This document shows, piece after piece, positions 1-12,779 of a DNA stretch of 64,000 bases; position 1 is the stretch's first letter; the number at the start of each line of letters is the position of its first letter. This stretch comes from Marsupella aquatica (lineage: Eukaryota; Marchantiophyta). Below the pieces are notes generated by a model. The model saw only the letters and a program-made list of their open reading frames with translations, did not search any database and was not told the origin of the DNA. The DNA lies in assembly GCA_973895155.1 (NCBI GenBank), contig OZ316891.1, forward strand, positions 14,756,001 through 14,820,000, in the 5' to 3' direction. Both the position numbers and the translations under genes were made by a program.

Positions 1-190
1 TCTTTGCCAAGATTTGTCACCACCAGCTCTGCTCCCCGTAAACATGATCTCTCTTCAGTTGCAGTCATCACCCAGGGCCGCATCACCACCTTCAGTTGGT
101 CAAGAGTAGTCTGGATTTTTCTAACTGTTCTTCCTTGGCAATCCGAGTTGGCAATCTGCACATTCCCATCATAGCTTGAAGGTGGTGCTC
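1..190 (-). CDS. possible coding exon running off the left edge
   Basis: Read on the minus strand, one frame stays open from about position 190 to the window edge, roughly 60 codons. Its composition is protein-like (Gln, Arg, Lys, Glu, Leu and Val are mixed, with no low complexity), and it includes the stretch QTTLDQLKVV followed by MRPWVMTATEE. A stop lies just upstream of the frame, so it would need a splice acceptor near position 175; a TTCAAG is present there but is not a strong site. I recognise no family. It could be the last visible exon of a gene to the left, or chance. Confidence 0.25.
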
Positions 191-469
191 AGTGTGCCTA
201 ATGATCACCCACCTTGGCATTCTCCCCAGGAATTGTGAATATGTGGCAGCGTTCCTTTCCTTTCAGATGCTCTCACACATTTCCATCCAGAAAATCAGTG
301 GTCCCGGTCTTTGTTTGTGCAACTTGATAGTAACTTCAATTGCCGTTGTCGGGGGAACCTTTAGTTCTTGGGAAGCACCGAGCTCTTGTTTTTCCTATCT
401 TGGAAGAAACCTTTCCAAAGTACGTTTTTTCTCACCTCACACTCAGGGGTTAACTTAGTGTATATTTTG

Positions 470-699
470 GGGACCACGTGCGATCATAGCCTAATATAAA
501 TACACTTGTTTTATAATGGGAATATTCCAAAAACATTATCTATTTTTAATATTAATAACCTATTTTACTTTATAAAAAATATATGCTAGAGAATATTCTA
601 TAAATATTGGTCTATAATACCTTCTTTTGCTTCCTACGCTTTTTAAAAATTTAGCTAATTTCTATGAAAAATACTTATTTTGGATCGCACGTGGTTCCT
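470..699. mobile_element. small inverted-repeat element (MITE-like), about 230 bp
   Basis: The left arm at 471-485 reads ggaccacgtgcgatc. The right arm at 683-698 is its reverse complement with one mismatch (gatcgcacgtggttcc). The interior is very AT-rich and has no coding frame. This layout matches a non-autonomous DNA transposon. I could not find a clean target-site duplication, so the exact ends and the superfamily are open. Confidence 0.6.
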
Positions 700-1714
700 A
701 AGATTTTTGATAGTCAACCCCCCGAGACCTCACATTACCCTTGCGATCCTCTTTGTCGATCAATTTCCCTCACCATTACCCTCTAAAATATCTCTCACAG
801 CCTTTGTCCCACTCTACGATGAGCAACTTCCTCACACTAAGCCTCAAATCGGCTTATCCTCTTTCTGCATAACTTACTTCCCAAGTCAAGTCATGGATTG
901 CAATTTCTAACGAATCCTACAATTAGATAAGTCAATTATAGAAAATAAAGACTATAATCTTAAGATTTACCATAGATGATATAATCACAGGCTCTTGCAT
1001 ACTAAGCATAACATTGTATCTTTTATCTCCATATTTTCTAACTAAAACATCTTACAATCAATCTTCTTACGACATACCACTCTAATGTCAATAGATGAAG
1101 GAAAATCAGACACATTATTAGGAAGCCTATTCAAATCTAACTCCAGTACATTTACGGGTTATCTATTAAAATCCATCTAATATAAAATAAAAATAGTTAC
1201 ATTCCACTCATTTCCATAAACAACAATCGGATATACAAATGGTGCATTGCTATTCATAACTGTTTCCATTAACTCAAACCCAAAATAATAAAGAAGATGC
1301 ATTCTCATGGTATGTTTGCTAAGACAATGAATTCTAATTAAGAAAGAATTGACAAATGACACAGCAGGTGGGAGATAAACTCTAGGTACTCCATTTATCA
1401 TATTATTCACTACAAGCACACTAAATTAATCTCAAGACTAATAAACATAAAATATAAAATAGTTCTAAGGCCAACAATCAAGTTAGTACCCAAGCATTGA
1501 TGTAAATAATAAATAAGAGGGGAAGAGTTCCTTACAGTGTTGCGAGTCCAACATGATAGATCAAACAATGCGAATGAGGAGAGTGTGCTCCTCTTCACTT
1601 TATTTATAATGCCCCTTTGTGCTTTCCAAGAGGGCATGGATCGATGCCTTAACTCTTGGATGGAAGCCAAGTGGCAAGCATCAAGCACTTATAAGTGTGA
1701 TAATACTATTCATA

Positions 1715-1914
1715 GTTGGTGGAACTACTGTGCATAGTTGGTGGAATTATTACGCGTAATTTGTGGAACTACTATGCGTAATTGGTGCAACTACTATGCG
1801 CAATTGGTGAAACTACTATGCGTAATTGGTAGAACTACTATGCGTAGTTGGTGAAATTACTATGCATAGTTGGTTAAACTACTATGCATAAATGGTGGAA
1901 CTACTGTGTATCAT
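1715..1914. repeat. 22-bp tandem repeat array, about nine units
   Basis: Units of the form ttggtggaactactatgcgtaa follow each other with small substitutions for about 200 bp. Position 3 of each six-base tgcgta/tgcata block varies most. No coding sense is visible. Confidence 0.85.
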
Positions 1915-4900
1915 TGTAGAATGTACACACTACATATAGAATGTAATATATATGCTCTAATAGTTATACTATGAAGCTTTTAAGTAAAACCCTTTTCACA
2001 TAAACTCAAATAACACAATATGGATTCTAGCCTTCTAGAGGGAATCCTCACGACACCGTGTACAATGAGGTCTTTAGAAGGTTGATGGAGGGCACCCCCT
2101 GGAGAATCCTTTCAGTTTCCTTCCAGCGTTCAATCACAGTCCTGCAGCTGAAAAACAAATGCTATGTATGTTTAAGCACATCCTGCAGCGATTGCATACA
2201 TCACATACCTTCTAGTGGCTTCCACGGTCGTTTGTGAAGAAACCATGATTCAGAAGGCGCCACAGGAGGAATCTCACCTTCGGGAGCGACCACCCTCCCC
2301 ACAAACTCTTCCAAGTTTTGTTCCATTGTTCAGTGTGCAACTCACTTAACCTAACCATGTCTCTAACTATGGTTACATGTCGTAACCCTAGACATAAGAG
2401 TACCTAATAGACATTGCATAGTAGATGTCATTGCGGAAACAATATCATTGTGCAAAAGATGTTATGTGAAAAAAATCATTGCATATTAAAATATGTTGCC
2501 TTGTGTAGACAAGGCGATTCTGCAAAGAGGTGTTGCATCAAGTTTCATTGATTAAAAGACATTGTTGCTTAAAAGATGCTATAATGAAAGACATTCAATT
2601 TGTTGCATGAAACATGTTGTCTTCCTATTCTTTCCTAGGCAGAAGAATGTCAATTTATGTAGTAGAACCATGATAAGGGTATGTTTATCCTAGGTAGTTT
2701 GTGGTATGAAAGTTGTCATTTGGTTGGGTTGTTGTTGTTGCGGAAATGTACCACTTTGGTCACTGTTGTTGTAGTGTTGTTTTTGGAGAGGACAAACGTC
2801 AGTGCAAAGGGACAAAGGCCACCCATTGCAGAGTCTAAGTTTACATGGTCACCCAATTTGAGGGAGTATTTTCAGTTTTTTTGACTGATAATTACATAAT
2901 CCAGAGTTTTTATATATATCCAGAGTTTTTCAAAAATTTCAATATCTCAGTCAATGGATTTGTTAATTTGATCCAAAAATTGAGATAAAGGTGTGAACCA
3001 AAAAAAGTCATTACTAATGGAGTTGGAGTTACTAGACTTTTGGGTGCTGGTTATTTTAGTTTTCAGTAATTTTTAAACAATTTTTTTTTTTCAATTTTTC
3101 ATTTTGGGTGGGTGTGGGCATGCTTAGGGCAGCTTGGGATAGGAGGAGTATCTGGTGGGATCTGATAAAGGAACAGATTGTGATGAAGGGCTAGGATTGG
3201 GACTGGCTTTTTCTCATTTTGTAAGCATATTAAGAAATAAGTTTTGGTGGGGTAGGGTATTACAGTGTTTAGTACAAACAAGCAAGCTATGCTTTGGATT
3301 TTCATGCAGTAGTGATTCACTCTTTTCTTAACTCCACATACTGAGGAACATAGGCCTGGCTATCAGATTCCTCTAATGCTCCATTGTGTATTGGAGCACC
3401 TGCGTAATGTGAACAGAGTCGTGTTATGTTGTTATCATTATGCTTTGTCTTAGCAATTTTCTGGTATTTGTGTTGATCTATATCAAACAAGGTTGAATGT
3501 AGAAGAATGTTGGTATTTGTCTTGATTGGTCTTGTATAGAATCTAATGAGATTATAAGAAATCATCTGGGTATTATTTTTCTATATGATCCAAAAGCTTT
3601 TAATTTTTCAAAATAACACAATGAGGGGCCTGATAGGGGGCTTTGTTCTCGAAGTATTTAGCATTTACAAGGATGGCTGATGGTCATGTACGTCTCCACT
3701 CAGGCTGTAACATTTATATGTTGTCCTCGCTGATGATGGTGCAGTCACAGAAAACCAATATTCTTCTCACATTGTATGCAGTATGAGTACTTTAGTCCAT
3801 CATCCAACACTAGCCAAAAACCAACATTCTTCTCACATTATTGTAGTGGTGTTGATTAATCAATCAATTAACAATTGCCCAATAGTTTGACAACAAAGTC
3901 TATCTACTAAAGAGGGAATGATGCTTGATATGACACCTATTCAAGTATGTGTGAGACTTCCCCTGTTCACTCACATGTTAAGTGGTTCCAGTTTGTTCAT
4001 TTTTGTAAACATAAAAAAATTGAATAGTAAATGCTTCGTTAAGGTAAAGCCAAGATAAACATGTAAGGGTTTGAACTTTGATAAGAGCCATGGTGATCAA
4101 AGAACCAGCCACCAGCTAGTCTGGGTGCACCAGGTGAGCAGCAAACAGAAGCGACAACCAAGAGCCTCCACCTCCCAGATACAGATCTGTAAAGTCATAC
4201 AGATGCCTGTTTTTGGCCACTCCAATTGGTCATCTGAGACAGTCAATAGAAAGAGCTGGTTACTAAAACAAAACTATTACAGCAAAGTTATAACTAATTG
4301 ATATTTTGGGCAGGGAATAGCTGGTCTGGTGAGGTCTGGTCTGGTCTGCCCCTCCCCTGGGTTTGGCCTGAACTGCCTTATCCCGGTATGCTAGGAAGTG
4401 AGAACCAGGGCAGCCCTGGAATGGACCCATCCAATTGTATGATGTACATGGGTGCTTTTAGTTAAATCATTTAGTACTCTCAGGAGGGCACATGTAGGTC
4501 CTCCAAAGTCCATTTAACGAGCCAATTTCATGATTAGGTGCAGAAGCTCACAGGCTTTCTAAGTCTTGTTTCAAAAGTGAGTATTAACAGCTTTCATGTG
4601 TTTGCAGCTGTTTAGCCACAACTAGACCCACTAGATTATTCAAATCCCTTCCAACACACGGACGATATTAAGAATATTAAAAACTTTCTGCAACAGAAGA
4701 CAGATGTCTACTTGTGGTGTCTAGATCTAAGTAATAAATAGTAGATAACCCAGGGAATGATGAGAGGAGAATTAGTGACATCGATCGGATAAAATGTGCG
4801 AAGGCCACATATAAGACAGATGACATCATGCTGAGGATGAAAAATGACATTAAAAAACTGTAGTTATGACAGGTGAACGGTTCTTTTGCTGTATTTCCAG

Positions 4901-7098
4901 GCCTCCTCCACCTCTCCGTTTGTACTTGCACTTATTTTGACTGCAGAAGCTTGAGTGATATTGTTTGAGTGGTTAATAAAAAATGTCACTTAAGGAGCTG
5001 CAACAGTGAAGAATTTAGGCAGAAAACTTGACATCTGATAAACTGGTGTTCCATTTGACACACAAGAGGACTGCCCTCCACCTGGGCTTCAAGGCGCAGC
5101 TACCGAGCCATCAGCAGTCATAAAACAATTAATAAGGGGGGATGAAAAGCCTGTCTGCCGATAGAGGATTCCGAACAAAGGTGAGGACCCTGTCTAGTGT
5201 GAATTGTGAAGTTTAACCCAGCTAGTCATCACTTTCGTGTTACCAGAGAATCACATTAAACCGGGAACTTGTAGACATTTTCTTTCCAGCCTTCTACATT
5301 CAGAAGTAGTCGACAGGTAGGGCTGAGAGGTGCCCCAGTTGAGTAGGCTAGTACTCGATACCTTCTGGGTGGTGCACCTATCATGTTGGGAGAAATCAGT
5401 CTAAATTTCACTGCGCTCATTACACTGCTACGAAGAACAGATCCTTGTCCTTCTGATAAAATGCCACCCATTCTGTTGACACCCTCACGGGAGGATGAGA
5501 GACTCCAAGGAAAATTCGATTCATCAAGAGTAGCTAAAACATCGAATTGTTTCTTCCTGCTTACTACTGAAAGTAGTGATTCAGTTGTAGCTGGGTAATT
5601 TTAGGTGAATAATTGGAAGTACCAGATGGTTTTCCGAGGAGAGGCTGAGTGCCCTACGCGAGTGTTTTGACTCTATTGTTTGATGTACTTAAGCTGGATT
5701 CTTCACTGTTTGCTTTAGTACGAGATTTCACACATCAAATAATCAAAACGATAACAGATAGAACCCATTTCAATGAGACCGTAATCAAAGTTCAGTCCGA
5801 GACACCACACTTCAAACTAGAAGTTTGTTGATACAAAGGGTACCGACTTCCTTCCTAACAAACTAAAATATCTACTGAGTCCCCATACCCAACGCAGCCA
5901 CCCATGACCTCCTCCAAAAATTGAGAAACTTCCTATAGACAAGCTATGAGATATCCAAACGCCGCTTACACACGATCTTCTTCAGCTTTTGCAGCTCCAT
6001 AAAATGAGAAGGTTTAGGTCTGATAGTAACAAAGACCGCTAAAGAAAACATGCACAACTAGAAAGGTGCCAGCAGGTTGTTGATAAACCTAAAAACTACA
6101 GGTTATGGAACAGATGGATCTCTAAAAACGAAGAATAACTGAGCCGTTACCTCTAAAGCATACGGAGTGCCAGGAGCGATGCATCAGCTACCAGGATTCT
6201 CCACATAAAACTTACCTGAAGTTCAGAGATCAAGTGTATGCCATCCTCTGCAGAACGCCAACCTGGCCTTGAAGATCTTACTTTACAGTTCGTTACTGGT
6301 CTGTTAAAAATAATTGAAGTTATATTTCCTACTCGTCTTTACCGTTTATCGTTGTTGAAAGATGGAGAATTTCCAAGATGATATGGAATCTTCGTAATAG
6401 GTGAAGAGTACTACCTTTCCGCAACCAGGTTTCAGGAAGAATCATCTCAATCAGCCGGAAAAACAAGTTTTATCTTTGCATTAAGATCAGAGGCACTGGA
6501 CAGAGGTGTAGTAACTACCTTCATTACCTTTCCAGCATAGAGTTGAACGGAACATCATTCATGTTCCTAAAATATCACTCTTATCCTGCATGATAGATCT
6601 CAAACAAAAATGACAGGAAAGAGATGCAGAGAATTACCTTTCCGTGCCAGAGTTGAATAGAACGTCTAGTTCCTCGCAGATCACTTACGCTATCTAATAT
6701 CTCAAAGAATACTTGACCTATCTGGACTTAGACATATGAACACAAACATCTCTTCACTGGATTACCAACCCAGTGTAGCAAGGACTGGACCATGAAACCT
6801 AATCTAACACACATTCTCCTTGAGAACAGAACTCTTTGAACAATCCTTGCAACTGCACTCGTTGGACTCAGGCTAACCCAAGGTACGTCTGATCATGTAC
6901 CCGTGAATCTGGCCAGACCTCAAGAGCATGTGCTACCAACGTAAAGTTAGTCAACTTCAATGGCTGGCCCAATGTGCAGCATGGTGTAACGACAGATCTA
7001 CTGCCAACCCCACTCCAGACTGTCACATGTCACATGCAGAGAAAACTGAGAGAAACTAGAGAACTCCATACCCACCTGCAGTCGAGCAAACCTTTCCT
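1915..7098. other. spacer without recognisable genes
   Basis: The first 3 kb are AT-rich with only short chance frames. From about 5.0 to 7.0 kb the composition is more balanced and could hold 3' untranslated sequence of the U1-C gene on the minus strand or small exons, but I could not phase any exon chain. A short ctggtctggt-type direct repeat lies at 4321-4350. Confidence 0.4.
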
Positions 7099-9235
7099 TC
7101 AGCTTCTGTAGCCAACAGGCGCTCCCGGCGGAGGAGGAGGACCGTAAGAGGAATTTTGTGTCATTTGCCCTCCGGGTGGGCCATAGGCATACGTACCCTG
7201 TGAGCCTGGGGGGCCCGGAGGTGGTTGCTGTCCCGAGTAACTTGAGTTTGACGGAGCCCCTGGCCTGGAAGCCACAGGGGGGTTTGGACCATAATTGTAC
7301 GAGCCATAGCTAGGAGGATTTGAAGGTGGCCCAGCTGGTCTGGTAGGAGCACCGGGAGGAGTCAAAGTTGGAGGCGTTGGCAATCCATTGGGCTGGGAAT
7401 TACCTGCAGGATTCGGTCTATACTGGTATTGTCCTCCGGGAGCAGAATTGTAACCTGCAACACCCACCCGCGCTGTTAAAGACGTGGTTCGCAAAGATAC
7501 TATGATTAGCCAGAGAAAACTGCCGCAGACAATAAATCCTCTTCCTGGATATGTAGTATACCTGACGTAGGTGGTGTCGGCAGGGGAAGTACAGGTAGCC
7601 GAATAGAGTTTAACAAGGGTGGTTGAGAGGAAGGTAGGACGCCTGGAGCAGATCCCAGGATAGGAGGTTTATACTGCCCGGCCTGTAAAGCGGCAAGATG
7701 CTGCTGAAATGCTGTGCCACCCCCAGCAGCAGTCTGACCCAGATGTTCCTTAACCTTTTGATCGATCAGACTCTGCGTTTGTTGTTCTTCGAATTGCTGA
7801 TAGTATGCTCTTACATTAGCCTGATTTCAAGAAACCCAATGAAATGTAAAATTTAGAATCATCCAATGCAACCTGCTAGTGAAAAGTTGAATAGGGGACT
7901 TATTCTATGAATTCCTAACCTATCCAGCTGGGAAAGGATAGGACAAGGGTAAATGGAGCTTAATTGGTTTTACTCGATTTTCATTGTTTAAGGAACTTTC
8001 AATCAGACAATTTTCAAAACACATACATCCAGTATCAACCGAGTTCTGACCTTGTGTTTGTATCCTGCATTGTGTTGTGTCCTCACAGAAGGCTGAAAGT
8101 AGATGAAACGAGAGCACAATTAATAATAGTCCAGCAAAGAAACATCATGATTAGAGACATCTTCTCAAACACTGAATGCACTCCATTCTTCTACAACAAG
8201 ACGAACTTACATACGTTACAAATGAAACTCGCAGGGGGTTCGACACAGGCAATAGGGATAAGAAATCCCGTTGTCAACCTACTTAAATTCGTCATGAATC
8301 GCAATGCCACAGAACTGAATAACTCCCACGATAATTGACAATACTTACCGAGTCATGGGTCAGGTATGTATCACAGTAATCACAATAGTATCTGCAGAGC
8401 GACAACCGATAGAATCCATAATCAAAACAAGTAGGTCTGAAGATAGGGCTATGAAATACACTTAAAACTGGAGGGGAAGCATATGTAAAGCAAACGAGAA
8501 GAATCTAAAAACCGATCCGCAGAATCAATTGTTTCATTTGAAAGTCAGCATGGCCACAGAGAGAGAGAGAGATACTGATCCGAATGGGAAAGATGACGTA
8601 GAAAGTGGTATCATTGACAATGTGAAATGTTTAGGGAAGGAAATGTCAAATACGAGGCTACTGCTATTCAGACCTGTCAACTTCCTTGTGATGTACTTTT
8701 GAACCGCGCAGGGTAAGAGAGGGAGCGAGATAGAGGGACAAAATAGAAAAGGAAAAGCACGAAAGATTCTAAGCATGACTCTAAAGAAGTACTCTCGAAA
8801 TCGTGCACAATCTGCGCTTAAAAGGGTCATCCCTCTGACCTACAATCCACAGCAGCGTACACACCAAATCTCTACAATACCAAAAGCCTTATGGATCGAA
8901 AGAACATGGAAGAAAGAGACATGACAAGATCTGTGAATTCCAATTCGATGCTTTGACTGGAAAACGTGCACCGTTTTCCGGCTTCTATGTGCGTTGAGAT
9001 GTGTGGCAACGAAACGCAAACCAGGAATGCAGACAAGAAGTACACAGCGAAGAAACGAACAATACCACCGTAACAAAGACGCAATGACAAATCACGAAAA
9101 ACAAAAGTGAGGCCAGAATCGCTGGCTCAGAAAACAATCACGAGGTTCGAAAGAGAAGAAAAATGGAAACGAGCAAGGCAATCATGAAAAGAAACATTGA
9201 CGAGCAGCTGCGCCAAAATGATCTTACCGAGGCAT
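7099..9235 (-). CDS. U1 small nuclear ribonucleoprotein C (U1-C)
   Basis: Component of the U1 snRNP, which recognises the 5' splice site in the nucleus. Five exons on the minus strand can be joined exactly: 9228-9235, 8349-8391, 8051-8092, 7562-7820 and 7099-7454. All introns are GT-AG, and the product is 235 residues. The N-terminus MPRYYCDYCDTYLTHDS leads into the matrin-type C2H2 zinc finger, with ligands C6, C9, H24 and H30. A short helix-rich segment follows (ANVRAYYQQFEEQQTQSL). The C-terminal half is rich in Pro, Gly, Tyr and Gln, as in plant U1-C proteins, and is somewhat longer than usual. The first coding exon carries only eight coding bases, and the finger is split over three exons. 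Family assignment is secure; the splice sites are inferred from sequence alone. Confidence 0.93.
8559..8572. repeat. GA microsatellite in a U1-C intron
   Basis: A short run of ga dinucleotides lies inside the first intron region of the U1-C gene. It is too short to suggest a function. Confidence 0.7.
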
Positions 9236-9539
9236 GATGCCCGTCGTCCGTCGAGAGGGGACTACAGGCAGCGGAGACAACTTCCCGAGGTCGAGCCGCT
9301 TGAGAAGTTTATGATGATGCCAGCACGAACAAGCGGAGCTACACGGGCTCCGGTACGTTTGTTGGTGAGAAGAGTCCAAGCCCCAGCCTCAGCTACAGCT
9401 ACCGTATCGGGCAGGCAATGCGTTTGCGTTCGACAGAGATTGAACGACACTCTGATGCTGCAGCACAACTCCACACGACTAGGGTTCCAAAGAGGGTTGG
9501 AATGAATCGAATTTTACCCACCGAGCCCACCGTCACCGT

Positions 9540-9765
9540 CGACTGCGATGCGATGTTCCCGACTGTGTTGTAGATGTTGTCGACTGCGATGCGATGTTCC
9601 CGACTGCGATGCGATGTTCACGTTTGTGTTGTAGATGTTGTCGACTGCGATGCGATGTTCCCGACTGCGATGCGATGTTCACGTTTGTGTTGTAGATGTT
9701 GTCGACTGCGATGCGATGTTCAGGTTTGTGTTTCGACTGTGATGGATGTTCACGTTTGTGTTGGA
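9540..9765. repeat. about 61-bp tandem repeat upstream of U1-C
   Basis: Blocks built from cgactgcgatgcgatgttc and cgtttgtgttgtagatgtt alternate for about 220 bp. They lie roughly 300 bp upstream of the U1-C start codon, in what should be its promoter or 5' untranslated region. The repeats keep one plus-strand frame open (DVHVCV-type repeats), which is a by-product of the repetition. Confidence 0.8.
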
Positions 9766-10204
9766 TGTTTCGTCTTCTCGGGGGTCTCCTTGGGGTGGGG
9801 TTTTATTCTTTTCTTAAACCACATATCTCTATTATAATTTGCAAAGGAAATCTATAGATTATGTTCTACTCTCTAGAGTGCAACTACAGGCAGTAAGCGC
9901 TTTGGTAATCAGCAGTATCTTTGGTATTCGAGCTAGTGTTCATATAAAAAGAGAAGTGACCAAGACTTCTCACTTTTTCACATTTCTTTACTCTAGGGTG
10001 AGACTTTGCCCCACAATTTCAGGAAAAAAGTTACTAAAAATGGTGAAAGTTGGTGTATCCAGGTTTTGACATGGACAGTGGCGCTTTAAGAAGGGAGAGG
10101 GACCAGCCCACTCAAAACCACCGCAAGGGGGGCAACAACCACCCAAGCCAAAAGAAACAAGGTGCGAACTGGGGCCAAACACCCCCAAAATTAAAACAGA
10201 CTTG

Positions 10205-10705
10205 CATACCTCTAAACTGAATAGTGTGTGTTACTTGATGGACCCCATGAGGCACCATGAGAAGTTGGATTGTTACATTGAGTTAAGGTCTATCAATGGT
10301 TAAGGTCTATCAATGATATCATGGATCACTCATGGGGTCCAGGTTGCTCTTTGGTCTTCTTGGGATTTCCTTGAGGATAGACTTGATGTCCTACCAATGG
10401 TGCGGAATTAAGCAGGCATGGCTCTGTGGGGCTGTGTGGTAGCTCAAATTCATTGGTCTTGGGTTCAAATATTATAACTGACTTCTGTTGCCTTCTTTTT
10501 CGTGGGGTTTCACGGATTTCCCCTTTCATTTTAAAAAATAGGTCTATTAATGGTATGGATCACTCAGTCCATGTTGCTCTTTAGTCTTAGTTCTTGGAGT
10601 TTCCTTGTGGTAGACTTGATGTAACTCTAAATTGAAAAGTTTGTGTTACTTGATGGACCCCATGAGAATTTATTAACATTGATGTAAGGTCCATAAAGTA
10701 TATTT
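10205..10705. repeat. diverged direct duplication with blocks in changed order
   Basis: The blocks gtgttacttgatggacccca, ggtctatcaatggt and the tail ending in gtagacttgatgt each occur twice, once at about 10.21-10.39 kb and once at about 10.53-10.70 kb. The order of the blocks differs between copies, suggesting an old duplication followed by rearrangement. Confidence 0.65.
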
Positions 10706-11243
10706 TAGCAGTGCTTGTGAAAAAAAGGCAACTATTTTCATGGTAAACTAAAATTTTGTAGATTGAAGTACTAAGAAAAATGTAAGGGAAAATTAAATAG
10801 ATAGCTAAACATTTTTTAGAAAATAGGTGAAATCATGTGCAATCTTTAGTGTAGAACAACAGACTTATCCTTGAGATTCTGTCTTCCCTCCTGCTCTAAA
10901 AAACAGGTGTCTGTTGCACTATAGAGCCCACTCAGGCTATTGATTTTAGGGCCTCCAGACATTCTGCTCTTTGTGACCCTCTGTGGTTTACTCCTGAGGT
11001 TTTACCAAGCTTTCCACTATATTGCTGAGCCAGACTTTAGTTCCTTGACCAGTGTGTGGAACTCTCGAGCTTTCTGGTCTTCCTGGCGTTTTCCTGTGAT
11101 TTCCCCCCTTCATGGGGTCTCCTGCCCCTGGGTTCTTGTCTCCAGAATTGGCACTTTTTTCTATGGTATAACTGTACTATATAGCTAACATTGGATCCCC
11201 TTTTTTCTAAAATGAGTATGATGATCATTAGTTTACAAAACTC

Positions 11244-11440
11244 ATCTTTAGAGAGGTCGTTAGTTTATTATACTGGTGTATGAACTGGAAAAGCTCAAGT
11301 GGACCCAAGTTGGAGATGCTCTGTCCTACATACCAAAGCAAACAATCATCTTTAGAGAGTCCTTAGTTTCTTAATATGGTGACTGGAAAAGCTGAACCGA
11401 ACCCATGCTGGAGATGCTCTGTCCTATGTATAACAAAGGA
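11244..11440. repeat. two direct copies of about 100 bp
   Basis: Both copies run from tcatctttagagag through a block with ctggaaaagct to ggagatgctctgtcctat or a close variant. The motif ggagatgctct is the same as the terminal repeat of the MITE at 59.3-59.8 kb, so these may be fragments of a related element. Confidence 0.7.
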
Positions 11441-12024
11441 AACAACCAGGGAGTGCTTTTGATTAAATCTATATCATACTGCTAGAGACAATAGCGCCAA
11501 ACCGGGAGAGAACACTTCACAAAACAAAAGCTCCAAACCAGGCCAAGGATTCCAATAGAGGAGAAGTAATAAAGGAGTAAAAAATAAAAATAAAACCCAC
11601 AAACCCCAAAGAGGCAAATGAGCCCATAAGTCTCCAACAAAAGAAAGAACTAAATCCCCACCAAGGCAACTAAAAGGCAAGAGACCCAATAAAGCGGGGA
11701 CTGAAAAAAGGAAATGCCCCAAGAAATCATAGAGGCAAATAAGCCCTTGAGTTCTCCAAACAACTACAAGAGAACCAAAAACCCACCAAGTAGGGCACTA
11801 AATTAATACCCAACTGCTCAGCAAACCGAAAAGATTTTGTTTTTTTTATGATGTTATGGGGTAGAGATAATGTCTCTTTTGTACACGTTCCAGGTGGTGT
11901 ATTGGTATCTCAGTTACATAATAATGCAAGCAAGAGGGACATACTGTGGAACTTTGTTTACGGGTCTACAATAGTTAGAGACTCTTGTAATTCTAAAAAT
12001 TCTGTGAAAATCCATGTCATGGTC

Positions 12025-12300
12025 TCGGGGGTCTCACTATAATTATGGGGACCTCCCCATCACCTGCGACGTTTTTAGGCCTCAAACCCCCTAAAATCTA
12101 AGAAAATTCTTTATTTTTTAACCCCTATAAAGTTGGAATATTAAAATTGGATTAAAAAGACCCTAATGTTCTTATAAGTCTCAAAATTGAATTTAAAAGA
12201 CCCTATTGTTCTTCTGCAAAAAAGTTTAAGTCTTCCCTTAGAACCAATAAAACAACCCTATCCTTTGTTGCACGTGATATGCCATTTTTGTGGAAGTGAA
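12025..12300. repeat. dispersed repeat, copy A (partner at 61.67-61.95 kb)
   Basis: The order of short blocks (ggtctca near a ctataat, then gtttttag, an aaaaccctaatgtt-type stretch, and aacccta after aataaa) matches the interval 61.67-61.95 kb in the same orientation. Both copies are AT-rich and non-coding. A low-copy interspersed element is the simplest reading. Confidence 0.55.
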
Positions 12301-12779
12301 ACCCCCGTGGTCATGGTTCACCATTGGATTATTCCAAACTAGCCAGAGTTACTTTGGTTTATCAACAGTGAAAAAAAGTCAAATATCATGATTTAACACA
12401 AATAGTGACAAAGTATCCAATTCTATCCTTTTGGTGCCCCTCAACCCTACATTTGACCTAGGATGCGGTACACAGCAAGGGGCACACAAGAATATGCAAA
12501 TCAGGTTGGACTTATCTAGAGTATTTATAGTAAAATTACCTATTTGGACAGGCTACTTGTTGGGCTTCTTGAGGCATGTGGGTATGGATGAAAAATTTTC
12601 AATTATGTGTTAGTTGGCTTGAAGTGACAACTTATTGGATGCCCTTGTGTGCAACTCTTTAGAACCTTTCTTATGAAGACTCTAAGTGGCTTGCAGGAGT
12701 GTGATTCCCCGCCAACCAAGCAAAACTTGCTTGTGCACTGAAGCTGACTAAGCCAACTTCATCACTTAGATCATTTTTG

